Part shown: positions 17,843-28,233 of the stretch, piece by piece | Position numbering within the stretch: the stretch's first letter is position 1 | Layout of the letters: the number at the start of each line of letters is the position of its first letter | Origin: Pseudomonadota bacterium | GTDB taxonomy: Bacteria; Pseudomonadota; Gammaproteobacteria; Burkholderiales; Gallionellaceae | NCBI GenBank assembly: GCA_021821945.1 | Contig: JAJZTF010000013.1 | Span: 19,572-83,571 of the forward strand | Reading direction: 5' to 3' | DNA: 64,000 bases | The notes under the pieces: generated by a model | What the model saw: the letters and a program-made list of their open reading frames with translations, nothing else | Databases searched by the model: none | What the model was told of the DNA's origin: nothing | Made by a program: the position numbers and the translations under genes

Positions 17843-18764
17843 AGCCCCCGCTTTCAACGAGCAGCCTCGTTTCCCCTTCCATGACGACGCAGCCCGATCC
17901 CTCGACTATCCTTCCTATGCAGGCCAGCGGCATGTCCAGCGCGAGCACATCCGAATGCCTCGAGGCGGGAGCGGTGAAGCAGAGTTCGTAGTCGTCCCCT
18001 CCGGATAGGACGCACCGCTTCGCGGCATCGAGCCCGATGTACTTAAGCATGACCCGGGATACGGGGATGGACCTGAAGTCGATAACGGCCCCCACGCCGG
18101 ACGCGGCGAGCACATGCCCCAGGTCGGAAAGCAGGCCGTCGGATATGTCTATCGCGCTCGTGGCGATGCCAGGCAGCTCAAGGCCCAGCGCGACCCTGGG
18201 CTGGGGACGGTGCAGCGCATCAGAACATGAGGCGTATTCCTCGTTGCTCAGGACGACATTTCCCTTCAGATGCGAAAGCGCGAGCGCTGCATCCCCCAAC
18301 CTTCCCGAAACCCATATCTCGTCGCCGGCTTTCGCGCCGCTGCGCTTGAGCGCCGAAGCGGCATCGACCTCGCCCATGATCGTCACGCAGAGATTGAGCG
18401 GGCCGCGCGTGGTGTCACCGCCGACAAGCGCCACATCATGGATATCCGCGAGCGAAAAAAAACCCGCACTGAATTTTTCCAGCCATGCCTCATCCGCTTC
18501 GGGCAGCGCGATGGAAAGGGTCGCCCAACGCGGGATCGCGCCCATCGCCGCCATATCGGAGAGATTGACCGCCAGCGTCTTGTGCCCCAGCGAATAAGGA
18601 TCGGCATCGGGAAAGAAATGCGTCCCGCACACCAGCATGTCGGTGGATACCGCAAGCACCTTGTTCTGATTCACCCGCAGGAGCGCGGCATCGTCCCCCA
18701 CCCCGAGCAGGGCCGAAGGCGCGGGCCTTTCGAAATAGCGGCGTATCAGCTCGAACTCGTTCAT
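17826..18764 (-). CDS. thiL: Thiamine-monophosphate kinase
   Basis: This 312-residue ATP-dependent kinase makes thiamine diphosphate. It has the N-terminal GVGDDAALL, SVSTDMLV, NLSDMAAMGA, GGDTTRG and ISDGLLSDLGH blocks of the AIR-synthase-like superfamily. It sits between nusB and pgpA, the usual nusB-thiL-pgpA order. Confidence 0.96.
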   Translation of the reverse strand: MNEFELIRRYFERPAPSALLGVGDDAALLRVNQNKVLAVSTDMLVCGTHFFPDADPYSLGHKTLAVNLSDMAAMGAIPRWATLSIALPEADEAWLEKFSAGFFSLADIHDVALVGGDTTRGPLNLCVTIMGEVDAASALKRSGAKAGDEIWVSGRLGDAALALSHLKGNVVLSNEEYASCSDALHRPQPRVALGLELPGIATSAIDISDGLLSDLGHVLAASGVGAVIDFRSIPVSRVMLKYIGLDAAKRCVLSGGDDYELCFTAPASRHSDVLALDMPLACIGRIVEGSGCVVMEGETRLLVESGGYDHFG

Positions 18765-18780
18765 GAAAGAAACAGGCCCG

Positions 18781-19224
18781 CTAGCGCCTCGCGTGTTCGA
18801 ACTCGACCGGACGCAGCTTGGGGGCGAGCTTGTCCAGCACGCCGTTCACATACTTGTGCCCGTCCGTACCGCCGAAGGTCTTGGCAAGCTCGACCGCCTC
18901 GTTGATGACCACCTTGTATGGCACTTCGGGCTGATGTGCAAACTCGAATGCGGCAAGCAGCAGCACCGAATATTCCACCGTGCTGAGCTCAGACACCCCC
19001 CTATCCAGATGCGGGGCAAGCAAGGCCTCGAGTTCACCCGGATCAGACAGCACGCCGCGCAGGAGCCTGGCATACAAGGGCTTGTCGTAGCGGCCCAGAT
19101 TCTTTTCATTCTGCATCTGCTTTTCGATGTCGGAGGCCACCGTCCCGGACACCCGCCACTGGTAGATGCCCTGCATGACGAGCTCCCTTGCGCGATGGCG
19201 CGGACTCTTGTGCTGATCGTTCAT
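18781..19224 (-). CDS. nusB: Transcription antitermination factor NusB
   Basis: The 147-residue all-helical product has the NusB N-terminal pattern [15 protein letters not shown], the central LLLAAFEF and the C-terminal [29 protein letters not shown]. It binds boxA with NusE in rRNA antitermination. It overlaps ribH by 4 bp (ATGA). Confidence 0.96.
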   Translation of the reverse strand: MNDQHKSPRHRARELVMQGIYQWRVSGTVASDIEKQMQNEKNLGRYDKPLYARLLRGVLSDPGELEALLAPHLDRGVSELSTVEYSVLLLAAFEFAHQPEVPYKVVINEAVELAKTFGGTDGHKYVNGVLDKLAPKLRPVEFEHARR

Positions 19225-19673
19225 GCCAGATCACGCAACAGATTGGTCATCTCGATCGCGACCTCCGCGGCCTCGGCGCCTTTCACGCTGGTGCGCGCCA
19301 GCGCCTGATCGTCATTCTCGGTGGTCAGGATCGCATTGGCAATCGGCACGCCGGCGATGAGCTGGACATCGCCCACTCCTCTTGCAGACTCGTTGGAGAC
19401 CACCTCGAAGTGATAGGTTTCTCCGCGTATCACCGCACCCAGGGCGATCAGCGCATCAAATCTCTCGCTCCTGGCCATTTTGAGCAGGACGAGCGGTATC
19501 TCGAGCGCGCCCGGCACGGTCGCCAGCGTGATGTTTTCGTCAAGAACGCCAAGCTGCACGAGACGGGTGCGGCATGAACCGAGCAGCCCCTCGCACACAT
19601 CACGATTGAAGCGGCTTTGCACGATGCCGATGCGCATCCCCTTGCCGTCCAGATTCTTCTCTATTTCCTTCAT
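19221..19673 (-). CDS. ribH: 6,7-dimethyl-8-ribityllumazine synthase
   Basis: The 150-residue enzyme condenses the dihydroxybutanone phosphate and pyrimidinedione precursors of riboflavin. It shows [41 protein letters not shown] and the [14 protein letters not shown] block. It overlaps ribBA and nusB by 4 bp each, so the three are translationally coupled. Confidence 0.96.
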   Translation of the reverse strand: MKEIEKNLDGKGMRIGIVQSRFNRDVCEGLLGSCRTRLVQLGVLDENITLATVPGALEIPLVLLKMARSERFDALIALGAVIRGETYHFEVVSNESARGVGDVQLIAGVPIANAILTTENDDQALARTSVKGAEAAEVAIEMTNLLRDLA

Positions 19674-20776
19674 AGTCCGATTCCCTGTTCCTGATTCGCA
19701 TATCCCACCACTTCCAGCCCGAAGCCGGCCATGCTGGGCATCTTGTGAGGGCTTGAAAGCAGCCTCATCTTGCCCACGTTCAGGTCGCGCAGTATCTGCG
19801 CGCCTATGCCGTAGCTGCGCGTATCCCAGTGCTGCTGGGCGCCCGCATCCAGCGTTGCGCGGGAAAGGAGCTCCTTTGGCGTCTCGCCGCGATGCAGAAG
19901 CACCAGAACGCCAGCCCTTGCCTCGCTGATTTTCTGCAATGCCTCGAGTGCGCTGGTCGAATGGCCCTGCGAACCCGTCTCGAGAAAATCCATCACCGAA
20001 AGCGGTTCATGCACGCGCACCAGAGTCTCCTGGTCCTGGCTAATCTCCCCCCTGGCGAGCGCAAGATGGGTGCGCTGCGTGGTCTTGTCCACATAGACCA
20101 TCAGATCGAATTCGCCGTGCACGGTCTGCACCCGCCGGCTTGCGACCCTCTCCACCAGCTTCTCATGGCGGCTGCGATATTCGATGAGATCGGCGATCGT
20201 GCCGATTTTCAAACCGTGCAGCTTCGCATATTCGATGAGATCCGGCAGCCGCGCCATCTCCCCGTCATCCTTGAGTATCTCGCAGATCACCGAGGCAGGC
20301 GTCAGGCCGGCCATTCTCGCAAGATCGCAACCCGCCTCGGTATGCCCTGCCCGCACCAGCACGCCGCCGTTTTGCGCGCGCAGCGGAAAGATGTGGCCCG
20401 GCTGCACGATGTCGGAAGGCTTGGCATTGCTGTCCACCGCAGCGAGCACGGTGCGGGCGCGGTCGGCTGCGGAAATACCCGTCGTGACACCCGTGGCCGC
20501 CTCTATCGAAACCGTGAAATTCGTCGCCAGACTGAGGCCGTTTTCCTGCACCATCAATGGCAGATTGAGCTTCTTGCAATGCGCCTCTGTCAGGGTCAGG
20601 CAGATCAGGCCGCGCCCGTGACGCGCCATGAAGTTGATCTTCTCGGGCGTGGCGAACTCGGCGGCAAAAACAAGATCGCCCTCGTTCTCGCGGTCCTCCT
20701 CGTCCACCAGGATGACCATGTTGCCTTTCCTGATCTCCTCGACGATTTCCTCTATGGGTGCAATATCTGTCATCAT
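19670..20776 (-). CDS. ribBA: 3,4-dihydroxy-2-butanone-4-phosphate synthase with degenerate GTP cyclohydrolase II domain
   Basis: The start is the ATG pair at 20776/20773 after AAGG. The N-terminal half (about 1-205) is an intact RibB domain with [19 protein letters not shown] and the acidic metal-binding residues. The C-terminal half follows the RibA fold ([35 protein letters not shown]) but lacks the zinc-binding Cys triad of GTP cyclohydrolase II, so it is probably only a RibB. Such degenerate fusions are known in proteobacteria. A functional ribA must lie elsewhere. Confidence 0.92.
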   Translation of the reverse strand: MMTDIAPIEEIVEEIRKGNMVILVDEEDRENEGDLVFAAEFATPEKINFMARHGRGLICLTLTEAHCKKLNLPLMVQENGLSLATNFTVSIEAATGVTTGISAADRARTVLAAVDSNAKPSDIVQPGHIFPLRAQNGGVLVRAGHTEAGCDLARMAGLTPASVICEILKDDGEMARLPDLIEYAKLHGLKIGTIADLIEYRSRHEKLVERVASRRVQTVHGEFDLMVYVDKTTQRTHLALARGEISQDQETLVRVHEPLSVMDFLETGSQGHSTSALEALQKISEARAGVLVLLHRGETPKELLSRATLDAGAQQHWDTRSYGIGAQILRDLNVGKMRLLSSPHKMPSMAGFGLEVVGYANQEQGIGL

Positions 20777-20826
20777 GAATAACCTTAACAATGGCGTTTG
20801 CCATTCTACCATCTGCGCTGCCACCC

Positions 20827-21096
20827 ATGGAAAAGCACTGGTCAGGAAAAGTGACACGCGAAAGTTCTGCGCTGGATCTGGAGGCGGGCGTCTTCACCTG
20901 GCACGACCCTTTGCGCATCGCTGAATCGCTAAAGAAATCGGCGGAAATGAGCAATCGCCGCAAGGCAGCGCCTTTCAACTCGGCGATGTCGATGCTGGTG
21001 TTCTACATCAACAGGGCAGGCAGGAACCTCAACGAAGACCAGAAGCGGATACTGGAACAGGCCAAAGTCGAATTGCGCAAACTTTATGGCCGCTAG
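20827..21096 (+). CDS. DUF3175 family protein
   Basis: The start chosen is the ATG at 20827 ([13 protein letters not shown]). The 89-residue basic protein fits the DUF3175 pattern: a W..KVT.SSALDLE opening, an [16 protein letters not shown] stretch and a final [14 protein letters not shown]. Function is unknown. The gene points against the surrounding riboflavin genes: it diverges from ribBA across 50 bp and its stop overlaps the ribE stop by 4 bp. Confidence 0.8.
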   Translation: MEKHWSGKVTRESSALDLEAGVFTWHDPLRIAESLKKSAEMSNRRKAAPFNSAMSMLVFYINRAGRNLNEDQKRILEQAKVELRKLYGR

Positions 21097-21689
21097 GGCC
21101 GGTCCGCCGTCATCATGCGCTCGACATAGCGTGCGATCAGGTCGACCTCCAGGTTCACCCTTGATCCCTGCTTCAGCTCGTTCAGCGTCGTCGCATCGAG
21201 CGTGTGCGGGATCAGATTCATCTCGAACTCGTCGCCTGCGACGCGGTTCACGGTGAGGCTCACGCCGTTGACCGCGACCGATCCCTTGGCCGCGATGTAT
21301 TTCGCCAATGCGTGAGGCGCCTTCACGACAAGGCGCCAGCTCTCCCCGATGTCGTTGAATGCGATGACTTCGCCAACGCCGTCCACATGGCCGCTCACGA
21401 GATGCCCTCCCAGCCTGTCGGAAAGGCGCAGCGCCTTCTCGAGATTGACGTGGTTTCCCTGCCTTTCGAGTCCCGTCGTGCAGCTCAGCGTCTCGACAGA
21501 CACGTCGGCTACGAAGGTGCGCCCTGCGATTTCCACCGCGGTCAGGCATACGCCGTTGACCGCAATGCTGTCGCCTATCTGCACGTCATTCATGTCCAGC
21601 GACTCCGCCGCGACGGTCAGCCGCAAGCCGCCCATCCGCTCCTCCGCCTTCGCAATCATCCCCACATCCGCAATGATCCCACTAAACAT
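21093..21689 (-). CDS. ribE: Riboflavin synthase, alpha chain
   Basis: The 198-residue product has the N-terminal MFSGIIADVG and two lumazine-binding repeats (GDSIAVNGVCLT near 38 and KGSVAVNGVSLT near 135), as needed for dismutation of lumazine to riboflavin. It overlaps ribD by 8 bp. Tail-to-tail overlap with the DUF3175 gene separates it from ribBA. Confidence 0.96.
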   Translation of the reverse strand: MFSGIIADVGMIAKAEERMGGLRLTVAAESLDMNDVQIGDSIAVNGVCLTAVEIAGRTFVADVSVETLSCTTGLERQGNHVNLEKALRLSDRLGGHLVSGHVDGVGEVIAFNDIGESWRLVVKAPHALAKYIAAKGSVAVNGVSLTVNRVAGDEFEMNLIPHTLDATTLNELKQGSRVNLEVDLIARYVERMMTADRP

Positions 21690-22770
21690 GCTCCACCTCC
21701 GCCATGATGCGCAAATCGCGCCCTATCCGACGCACATCCTTCCATTCAAGACCGACGCGCTGATCAAGGCTTGAAAGCTCGCCCAGACTTGCGATCCCAC
21801 GCGCCATGTCGCCCAGAATGGAAGGTGCGACATAAAGCAACAGTTCATCCAGCAATTTCTCGCGCAAAAGCGCGCCATTGAGCACGGCACCCGCCTCGAC
21901 CAGAAGCTCGTTGCAGCCCCGGCCTGCCAGGTCTTTCAGCATGGCGCGCAAGTCCACGCGCCCATTGCCATCGGGCAAGACCACCACGGCACCCCCCTTT
22001 TCTTCCAGAATCGCGATCTTCTTCTCATCCCTGACCGCACTGTAGATCAGCGCACCGCCTTCGAGGATGCGCGCGGATGGCGGCATGCGCAAATTGCTGT
22101 CCGCCACAACCCGCAGCGGCTGCCTTTCGCATTCGAACTCCCTGACGTTGAGCCTCGAATCGTCCGCGAGTATGCTGCCGATGCCTGTCAACACCGCGCA
22201 CGAGCGCGCGCGAAACCGCTGCACATCGCGCCTTGCATCATCCCCCGTGATCCACTGGCTCATGCCGTTGGCAAGCGCGGTGCGCCCGTCGAGGCTCATG
22301 CCCATCTTGCTCGTCACGCGGGGCAGACCCCGCGTCATGCGGGAAACGAATCCGGCATTCAATTGCGCCGCAGCAGACTCCATCAGCCCGCATTCGACCC
22401 TGATGCCGGCCTCGCGCAATCTTGCGATGCCGGAGCCGGCAACCCGCGGATTGGGGTCCTGCATCGCGACCACGGCCCTTGCAATTTTCGCTTCTATCAG
22501 CGCATCGGCACAGGGAGGGGTTTTGCCAAAATGGCTGCAGGGCTCGAGCGTGACATAGGCCGTGGCGCCAATCGCCGCATTCCCGGCTTCGCGAAGCGCA
22601 AGCACCTCTGCATGCGGCTCCCCGGCCTTCCTGTGCCAGCCGCTTCCGACGCGCTTTCCGTCCCTGACCAGAACGCAGCCCACCCGCGGATTGGGGCTAG
22701 TCGTATAAAGACCAAGCCTTGCCAGCTTGAGCGCCTCCCCCATCCAGAAATGATCCTCATAGCTGAACAT
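21682..22770 (-). CDS. ribD: Bifunctional riboflavin deaminase-reductase
   Basis: The 362-residue protein has an N-terminal deaminase (residues 1-145) with the zinc motif HAEVLAL and PCSHFGKTPPCADAL, then a reductase domain (about 150-360) with SLDGRTALANGMSQWITGDDAR and EAGAVLNGALL. It carries out two successive steps of riboflavin synthesis. It abuts nrdR, sharing the junction base, which is the common nrdR-ribD arrangement. Confidence 0.96.
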   Translation of the reverse strand: MFSYEDHFWMGEALKLARLGLYTTSPNPRVGCVLVRDGKRVGSGWHRKAGEPHAEVLALREAGNAAIGATAYVTLEPCSHFGKTPPCADALIEAKIARAVVAMQDPNPRVAGSGIARLREAGIRVECGLMESAAAQLNAGFVSRMTRGLPRVTSKMGMSLDGRTALANGMSQWITGDDARRDVQRFRARSCAVLTGIGSILADDSRLNVREFECERQPLRVVADSNLRMPPSARILEGGALIYSAVRDEKKIAILEEKGGAVVVLPDGNGRVDLRAMLKDLAGRGCNELLVEAGAVLNGALLREKLLDELLLYVAPSILGDMARGIASLGELSSLDQRVGLEWKDVRRIGRDLRIMAEVEHV

Positions 22771-23234
22771 CAGCTTTCGCTCGGCGTCCTGCGCACCGCC
22801 TTGACGGCTTCGGTGAAATCGCCCACATCCTGGAAGCTCTTGTAAACGGATGCGAAGCGGATGTAGGCGACCTTGTCCAGCTTCAAAAGCTCCTGCATCA
22901 CCATCTCGCCAACCTGCCTCGAACCCACCTCGCGCTCGCCCAGCTGATAGAGCTGCCGGGTCACGCGGTCTATCGCTGCGTCTATCGCCTCCGTCGACAC
23001 CGGCCTCTTGTGCAGGGCGCGCTTGAAGCTGGTGCGCAGCTTGCCCGCATCGAATTCGCTCCTGGTGCCGTTCTGCTTGACCACCTGCGGCATCCTTAGC
23101 TCCACCGTCTCGTAGGTCGTGAAGCGCTTGTCGCAGGAAACGCAGCGGCGGCGGCGACGTATGCTGTCGCCTTCCTCGCTTTCGCGGGTGTCCACCACCT
23201 GCGTATCAGGGCCTTTGCAGAAAGGACATCTCAT
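22770..23234 (-). CDS. nrdR: Transcriptional repressor NrdR
   Basis: The 154-residue repressor has an N-terminal zinc ribbon (MRCPFC...[12 protein letters not shown]) and an ATP-cone (about 49-139) that senses ATP/dATP. It represses ribonucleotide reductase genes. Placement between glyA and ribD is the conserved proteobacterial order. Confidence 0.97.
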   Translation of the reverse strand: MRCPFCKGPDTQVVDTRESEEGDSIRRRRRCVSCDKRFTTYETVELRMPQVVKQNGTRSEFDAGKLRTSFKRALHKRPVSTEAIDAAIDRVTRQLYQLGEREVGSRQVGEMVMQELLKLDKVAYIRFASVYKSFQDVGDFTEAVKAVRRTPSES

Positions 23235-23321
23235 AGGGGAAGGGAAAAAAGGGAAGAGAGAAGGGTAAGACCGGCCTTGAGGGCACCAGCATTGACCCTC
23301 CCCCCACTTCCCTTCTCATGT

Positions 23322-24569
23322 TCAGGCTCCATATACCGGGAATCTGGTGGTCAGCTTCCTGACTTCCGCCGTCACGCGTTCGATCACCGCATCATCGTTC
23401 GGCGCATCGAGCACGTCCGCGATCAGATTTGCAAGCTGCTCCGCCTCGAGTTCCTGGAAGCCTCGCGTGGTCATCGCAGGGCTTCCTATGCGTATGCCGG
23501 ATGTGACGAAAGGCTTCTGGGGATCGTTGGGGATCGCGTTCTTGTTGACCGTGATGTGGGCGCGCCCGAGCGCCGCTTCCGCATCCTTTCCTGTCAGATT
23601 CTTGGCCTGCAGGTCGACCAGGAAGACATGGCTGTCGGTGCGGCCGGACACGATGCGCAGGCCTCTTTCCTGCAGCACGCGCGTCATCACGCGCGCGTTC
23701 TCGACGACTTGGCGCTGGTATAGCTTGAACTCGTGGCTCGCGGCCTCCTTGAAGGCGACCGCCTTGGCCGCGATCACATGCATCAGCGGCCCCCCCTGGA
23801 GGGATGGGAAAATCGCGGAATTGAGCGCCTTCTCATGCTCTGCCCTGGCCAGAATCAGCCCGCCCCTGGGCCCGCGCAGCGTCTTGTGGGTCGTGGTGGT
23901 GACGAAATCAGCTATGCCCACGGGGCTCGGATAGACGCCTGCCGCGATCAGGCCCGCGTAATGCGCCATGTCCACGAAGAGATAGGCACCCACGCTGTCC
24001 GCGATCTGCCTGAAGCGTTTCCAGTCTATCACCAGCGAATAGGCCGAAGCGCCCGCCACGATCATCCTGGGCTTGTGCTCGTTTGCCAGCGCCTGCACCT
24101 GGTCGTAGTCTATCTCTTCCTGCTTGTTCAAGCCGTACTGGACCGCGTTGTAGAGCTTGCCGCTGATGTTCACCGTCGCCCCGTGAGTCAGATGGCCTCC
24201 GTGCGCGAGCGACATGCCGAGTATCGTGTCTCCGGGTTTAAGCACCGAGGCGTAAACGGCCTGATTGGCCTGCGATCCCGAATGCGGCTGAACGTTCGCA
24301 TATTCGGCGCCGAACAGCGCCTTGGCCCTGTCTATCGCGAGCTGCTCCGCCACGTCCACATATTCGCAGCCGCCGTAATAGCGCTTGCCGGGGTATCCTT
24401 CTGCATACTTGTTGGTGAGCCTGCTCCCCTGCGCCTCCATGACGGCCGGGCTCGTGTAGTTTTCCGACGCGATCAGCTCTATGTGGTCTTCCTGGCGGCG
24501 GTTTTCATTCTGGATCGCAGCCCACAATTCCGGATCGGTGACGGCGATGGTGTTTTTGCTCGAGAACAT
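23322..24569 (-). CDS. glyA: Serine hydroxymethyltransferase
   Basis: The start is the ATG at 24569 after AGGA; 22 codons upstream are not conserved. The 415-residue PLP enzyme interconverts serine and glycine with tetrahydrofolate. The PLP lysine is in [13 protein letters not shown], with [15 protein letters not shown] and [12 protein letters not shown] nearby. The 87-bp gap before nrdR has purine- and pyrimidine-rich tracts but no clear terminator. Confidence 0.97.
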   Translation of the reverse strand: MFSSKNTIAVTDPELWAAIQNENRRQEDHIELIASENYTSPAVMEAQGSRLTNKYAEGYPGKRYYGGCEYVDVAEQLAIDRAKALFGAEYANVQPHSGSQANQAVYASVLKPGDTILGMSLAHGGHLTHGATVNISGKLYNAVQYGLNKQEEIDYDQVQALANEHKPRMIVAGASAYSLVIDWKRFRQIADSVGAYLFVDMAHYAGLIAAGVYPSPVGIADFVTTTTHKTLRGPRGGLILARAEHEKALNSAIFPSLQGGPLMHVIAAKAVAFKEAASHEFKLYQRQVVENARVMTRVLQERGLRIVSGRTDSHVFLVDLQAKNLTGKDAEAALGRAHITVNKNAIPNDPQKPFVTSGIRIGSPAMTTRGFQELEAEQLANLIADVLDAPNDDAVIERVTAEVRKLTTRFPVYGA

Positions 24570-24637
24570 GGCGATTCCTGCTTGATGAAATAAACCGGAT
24601 TCTACCATGCCACGGGCCTTGATTGCCGCGACCATAT

Positions 24638-27022
24638 CTAGATGTGGTAATGGGGCACGATGGGCCTGAAAAACCTCACGACCTCGGGCTTTCCTAGGTG
24701 ATAGCCCTGCGCATAGTCTATGCCGTATGCGCGCAACAGCTCCATCGTCGACTCGTCCTCGACGAATTCCGCGATGGTCTTCTTTCCCAGCGCATGGGCG
24801 ATCTCGCTCATCGCCTTCACCATCGCCTGATCGACCCGGTTGACGGCCATGTTCTTCACGAAGCGCCCATCGATCTTGACGGAATCCACGGGCAGATCGC
24901 GCAGATAGGCGAATGAGGACATCCCCGACCCGAAATCGTCGAGCGATGTCTTGCAGCCTATCTGCCTGAGACTGGACAGGAACTCCACGGCCAGCGACAT
25001 GTCGGCGATGGCCGCCGTCTCCGTGACCTCGAAGGTGAGCGCCGAAGGATCGAGCTCGCTTTGGCGCAGCGTCTCATGTATCAGGTCGCATACGCTTCTG
25101 TCCGAGAGCGTATGCCCTGAGAGGTTGATCGCATAGCGCATTTCCGGATGATCCTTGCGCTTTTCGACGAGCGTCTCGATGGCGTGAACGATCACCCATC
25201 TGTCGATGTCCACGGCAAGGCCGAAGCGCTCCGCAGAAGGCAGGAATACGCCGGGCATGATCAGGTTGTTATGGTCATCCAGCATGCGGATCAGAACCTC
25301 GTGCGATTCGATCTCGCCGCTATGCGCGACCACGATGGGCTGGCAGGCCAGCGCGAAACTGCCCCGCTCCACCGCCTCCCTGATGCGCCTTGACCAGCCC
25401 ATGTCGGTCGACATGGCCGCGACATCCGCCTCGTCCGTCTTGCTGAAGACATGGACCCTGTTTCTTCCCCCCCGCTTCGCGAGATGACAGGCGATGTCGG
25501 CATGGGAAAGCGTTTCCGCCGCAGAGCGGGTTTGTTCCGTGATCAGCGAAACGCCTATAGAGCAACCGATGTCGACCTGTTCCGCGCCATTCCTGAAGGG
25601 ATAGTCTGCCAGGGCCTTGCGGAAGGATTCTGCAGAATTGCCGATCTGCTCTTCCGGTATGTTGTACAGAAGCACCGTAAATTCATCGCCGCCCAGCCTG
25701 GAGACGAGGTCGCTCTTGCGGGCGCGCCTGTTGAGTATCGCGCTGATCTCCTTCAGCAGCCGGTCCCCCGCGCCATGCCCCATGGTATCGTTGACATACT
25801 TGAAGTGGTCGAGATCGATGTAGAACAAGGCGCTGGTCTGCCTTGTTCTCCTGGTCAGCTCGACCAGACGCTCGAGTGACTCCTGGAAATAGCTGCGGTT
25901 GTAGAGGCCTGTAAGCCCGTCGTGCTCCGCCATGGACTTCAAATGTTCCATCATCGCCTTGCGCTCGCTGATGTCGTCCGCCAGCGCCGTGTACATCTCC
26001 TGATCTTCCAGAACGACCTTGCTGATCTTGATCGCCATGTGGAAATTCTCGCCGTTCTTGCGCCTGCCCAGGATTTCACCCTCGCGGCCTATAAGCCGCC
26101 CGATTTCCTCCTTCATGAAGTGTTCGAGATGGCCCTTCCCACGGTCCGGCACGTCAGGGAGCGGCATCAACAGCGTGATCTCCCCCCCGACGATCTCGTC
26201 TACTTCGTAACCGAAGAGCTGCTCGGCAGAACGGTTGAAGCTGCGGATGATCCCCTGCCTGTCGAAGGTCACGATGCCCTCTGCCGCATTGTCAAGAATC
26301 GCCACATACCGCGCCTCGCTCGCGGCAATCTGCCTGTTTCTTGCGACCAGATCCTGGCGCATCAGCTCGAGGTCGTTGCCCAGACCCGATATCTCCGAGA
26401 TGTTGCTCTCGACGTTCAGCGCATGGTCCACATGCCCCGAGGCAATCTCCCTGCTCGCCTGCTGCAGCGTCCTGATCGGCTTGCTCAGGCGCATCGCAAG
26501 AGAGGCGACGATGAGCGTCAGCGCCCACATGTAGACCAGGGCAAACACGATGCTGCGGTGCACCATGTGCCTGATCTGCTGATCCAGCCTCACCTCGTCG
26601 TAGCCCATCCTGAGCGTCCCGACAGCCTTGCCGTCCGCATCCTTGACAGGTTCCGACAGATAGTACACATGGTCGTTGTGCCCGCCGAAAACCGTGTCCG
26701 GCTGGAATTTGAGGCCGGCATCGCGGGCCATGCTGAACCTGCCCACGCCCTTGATGCCCGCCAGATCGACATAGACCACGCCGTGCGACTGCATCATGTT
26801 CTTGAACATGCTCGAGACAGTCTGCGCATCCGTCCCGCGACCCAGGATGTCCGCAAGCGAACGCGTCTCCTCGTGTATGTTCTTTACGAAGAATTCCTTC
26901 TGCACGTTGATCGACACAAGCAAAATGCTCGCAAGCAGGAGCGTGCCGAAGATCAGCGTCACCACCAGGATGGAGACGATCATCTTGCCAAGCAGACTCT
27001 GCATGAATGCCGTCCGTTTCAT
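24638..27022 (-). CDS. Membrane sensor with HAMP, PAS, GGDEF and EAL domains
   Basis: The ATG at 27022 is taken as start; a TTG at 27070 is an alternative. The 794-residue protein has a membrane helix (about 14-36), a periplasmic sensor, a second helix (about 154-175), HAMP, PAS (about 240-355), GGDEF (about 370-535) and EAL (about 545-790). GGDEF is intact with an RKSD inhibitory site five residues upstream, so cyclase activity is likely. The EAL signature reads EVL, while DDFGSG and other catalytic residues remain, so phosphodiesterase activity is possible. It overlaps or abuts the small DUF2892 gene upstream. Confidence 0.9.
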   Translation of the reverse strand: MKRTAFMQSLLGKMIVSILVVTLIFGTLLLASILLVSINVQKEFFVKNIHEETRSLADILGRGTDAQTVSSMFKNMMQSHGVVYVDLAGIKGVGRFSMARDAGLKFQPDTVFGGHNDHVYYLSEPVKDADGKAVGTLRMGYDEVRLDQQIRHMVHRSIVFALVYMWALTLIVASLAMRLSKPIRTLQQASREIASGHVDHALNVESNISEISGLGNDLELMRQDLVARNRQIAASEARYVAILDNAAEGIVTFDRQGIIRSFNRSAEQLFGYEVDEIVGGEITLLMPLPDVPDRGKGHLEHFMKEEIGRLIGREGEILGRRKNGENFHMAIKISKVVLEDQEMYTALADDISERKAMMEHLKSMAEHDGLTGLYNRSYFQESLERLVELTRRTRQTSALFYIDLDHFKYVNDTMGHGAGDRLLKEISAILNRRARKSDLVSRLGGDEFTVLLYNIPEEQIGNSAESFRKALADYPFRNGAEQVDIGCSIGVSLITEQTRSAAETLSHADIACHLAKRGGRNRVHVFSKTDEADVAAMSTDMGWSRRIREAVERGSFALACQPIVVAHSGEIESHEVLIRMLDDHNNLIMPGVFLPSAERFGLAVDIDRWVIVHAIETLVEKRKDHPEMRYAINLSGHTLSDRSVCDLIHETLRQSELDPSALTFEVTETAAIADMSLAVEFLSSLRQIGCKTSLDDFGSGMSSFAYLRDLPVDSVKIDGRFVKNMAVNRVDQAMVKAMSEIAHALGKKTIAEFVEDESTMELLRAYGIDYAQGYHLGKPEVVRFFRPIVPHYHI

Positions 27023-27062
27023 TCGGCCTGCCTGAAGCACGGGACCGGAAGGCAATGCCGCT

Positions 27063-27263
27063 TCAGTCAATGCCTGCCGCCTTCAGCACGATTTCCAGAG
27101 GGCATATCTTGGTGAAGGCGCTCTGGAAAAGATTGAAACCGATGAAAATCGCAAGCCAAAGCCAGTTGACATCCAGAAACAGCGGACTGCCCTGCATGCC
27201 GAGCGCAACCGACAAAAGAACAAAAAAACCAGCCACCATCCTGACAATCTGCGTTGCCGTCAT
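27063..27263 (-). CDS. Small membrane protein, DUF2892 (YgaP-like)
   Basis: The start is the ATG at 27263 with GGGGAGAGG upstream. The 66-residue product has two hydrophobic helices and ends with the DUF2892 pattern FIGFNLFQSAFTKICPLEIVLKAAG. Free-standing DUF2892 proteins have no established function; in YgaP the same unit anchors a rhodanese. It lies directly ahead of the GGDEF-EAL gene and is probably co-transcribed. Confidence 0.85.
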   Translation of the reverse strand: MTATQIVRMVAGFFVLLSVALGMQGSPLFLDVNWLWLAIFIGFNLFQSAFTKICPLEIVLKAAGID

Positions 27264-27318
27264 ATGCCTCTCCCCATTTATTGCGTGCTTTTCGCGCACG
27301 TCTAAAATTTATCTTGAT

Positions 27319-28173
27319 TCAATCGCCGACAAAACGATAGCAGTTCCTTCCGCCATGCTTTGCCAGATACATCGCGGCATCGGCTATCTTCACCAGCTGC
27401 TCGGCCGTTTGCCCGTGTTCGGGATAGAGGGCAATGCCTATGCTGACGCTCACCGAACATTCCTTTCCGTTCAGCAGGAAGGGATTGGAGATGGCCTCGA
27501 TGATTTTCTCCGCCACGCGATCCTTGTTCGCGACCGTCTTCACATTGCAGAGTATCACGGTAAACTCGTCTCCACCCATGCGCGCCACGGTATCGGATGC
27601 CCGCACCGAGGCGCGTATTCTCCTTGCTGCCTCGCACAGGAGGGCATCGCCGACATCGTGGCCGAATCTGTCGTTGACCTCCTTGAAGCCGTCGAGATCG
27701 AGATAGAGGATGGCGAACACCTCCTTTTCACGGCTCGCCCTGAAGATCGCCTGATTGAGCCGGTCGTAGAACAGGATCCGGTTCGGCAGTCCGGTCAGGG
27801 AGTCGTGATGCGCAAGCTCCGTGACTTGCTCGTTGGTTCGCTTGAGGCGGGTCAGGAGAGTCCAGATGAAGCGGGCCTGGAAGCCGCCTATGATATTCGC
27901 GCTGCCGAGCTTCGATTCGACGTAGTCGGTGATGCTGTCATCGCCCGTGAGATTGAAGGCAAGGCAGGGGCCGCTTTCCTCGACGGCTTTTGCAAGATCG
28001 GTGAAGCTTCTAATCCCCAGTTTTTTCGCTATGGCCAGCGCAGGCGCCTCAGGATCCACATCGACTATTCCGACCACTCTGATGAGAGGGTCATCGCTGA
28101 AAAGCTCCAGCATCGCACTGCCACCGCGCCCTGCGCCTATGACGAGTATCCTCTGGATCCTGGGTGATGCCAT
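27319..28173 (-). CDS. Diguanylate cyclase with N-terminal Rossmann (NAD-binding-like) domain
   Basis: Residues 1-125 form a dinucleotide-binding fold: ILVIGAGRGG with GxGxxG near 9-18, then VVGIVDVDPEAPA with the acidic end of strand two. It closes with FQARFIWTLL, a pattern also seen in N-terminal domains of some histidine kinases from other proteobacteria. Residues 125-284 are a GGDEF domain with intact MGGDEF and the inhibitory site RASD five residues before. No membrane helix is seen, so it is a cytoplasmic cyclase that could respond to NAD(P)(H) or another nucleotide; that link is inference. Confidence 0.88.
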   Translation of the reverse strand: MASPRIQRILVIGAGRGGSAMLELFSDDPLIRVVGIVDVDPEAPALAIAKKLGIRSFTDLAKAVEESGPCLAFNLTGDDSITDYVESKLGSANIIGGFQARFIWTLLTRLKRTNEQVTELAHHDSLTGLPNRILFYDRLNQAIFRASREKEVFAILYLDLDGFKEVNDRFGHDVGDALLCEAARRIRASVRASDTVARMGGDEFTVILCNVKTVANKDRVAEKIIEAISNPFLLNGKECSVSVSIGIALYPEHGQTAEQLVKIADAAMYLAKHGGRNCYRFVGD

Positions 28174-28233
28174 CGCATGCCTTTTTGCAATGATGTACCA
28201 GAAATACTACCACCTCCCGGAAAAACTGTCTCG

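Noticed and set aside
20777..20826. An FMN riboswitch before ribBA
   Set aside because: Only 50 bp separate ribBA from the divergent DUF3175 gene, too short for an RFN element, and no conserved RFN core is seen.
25922..28167. Two long plus-strand frames opposite the GGDEF genes
   Set aside because: They are antisense to two well-supported GGDEF-containing genes and show no domain.
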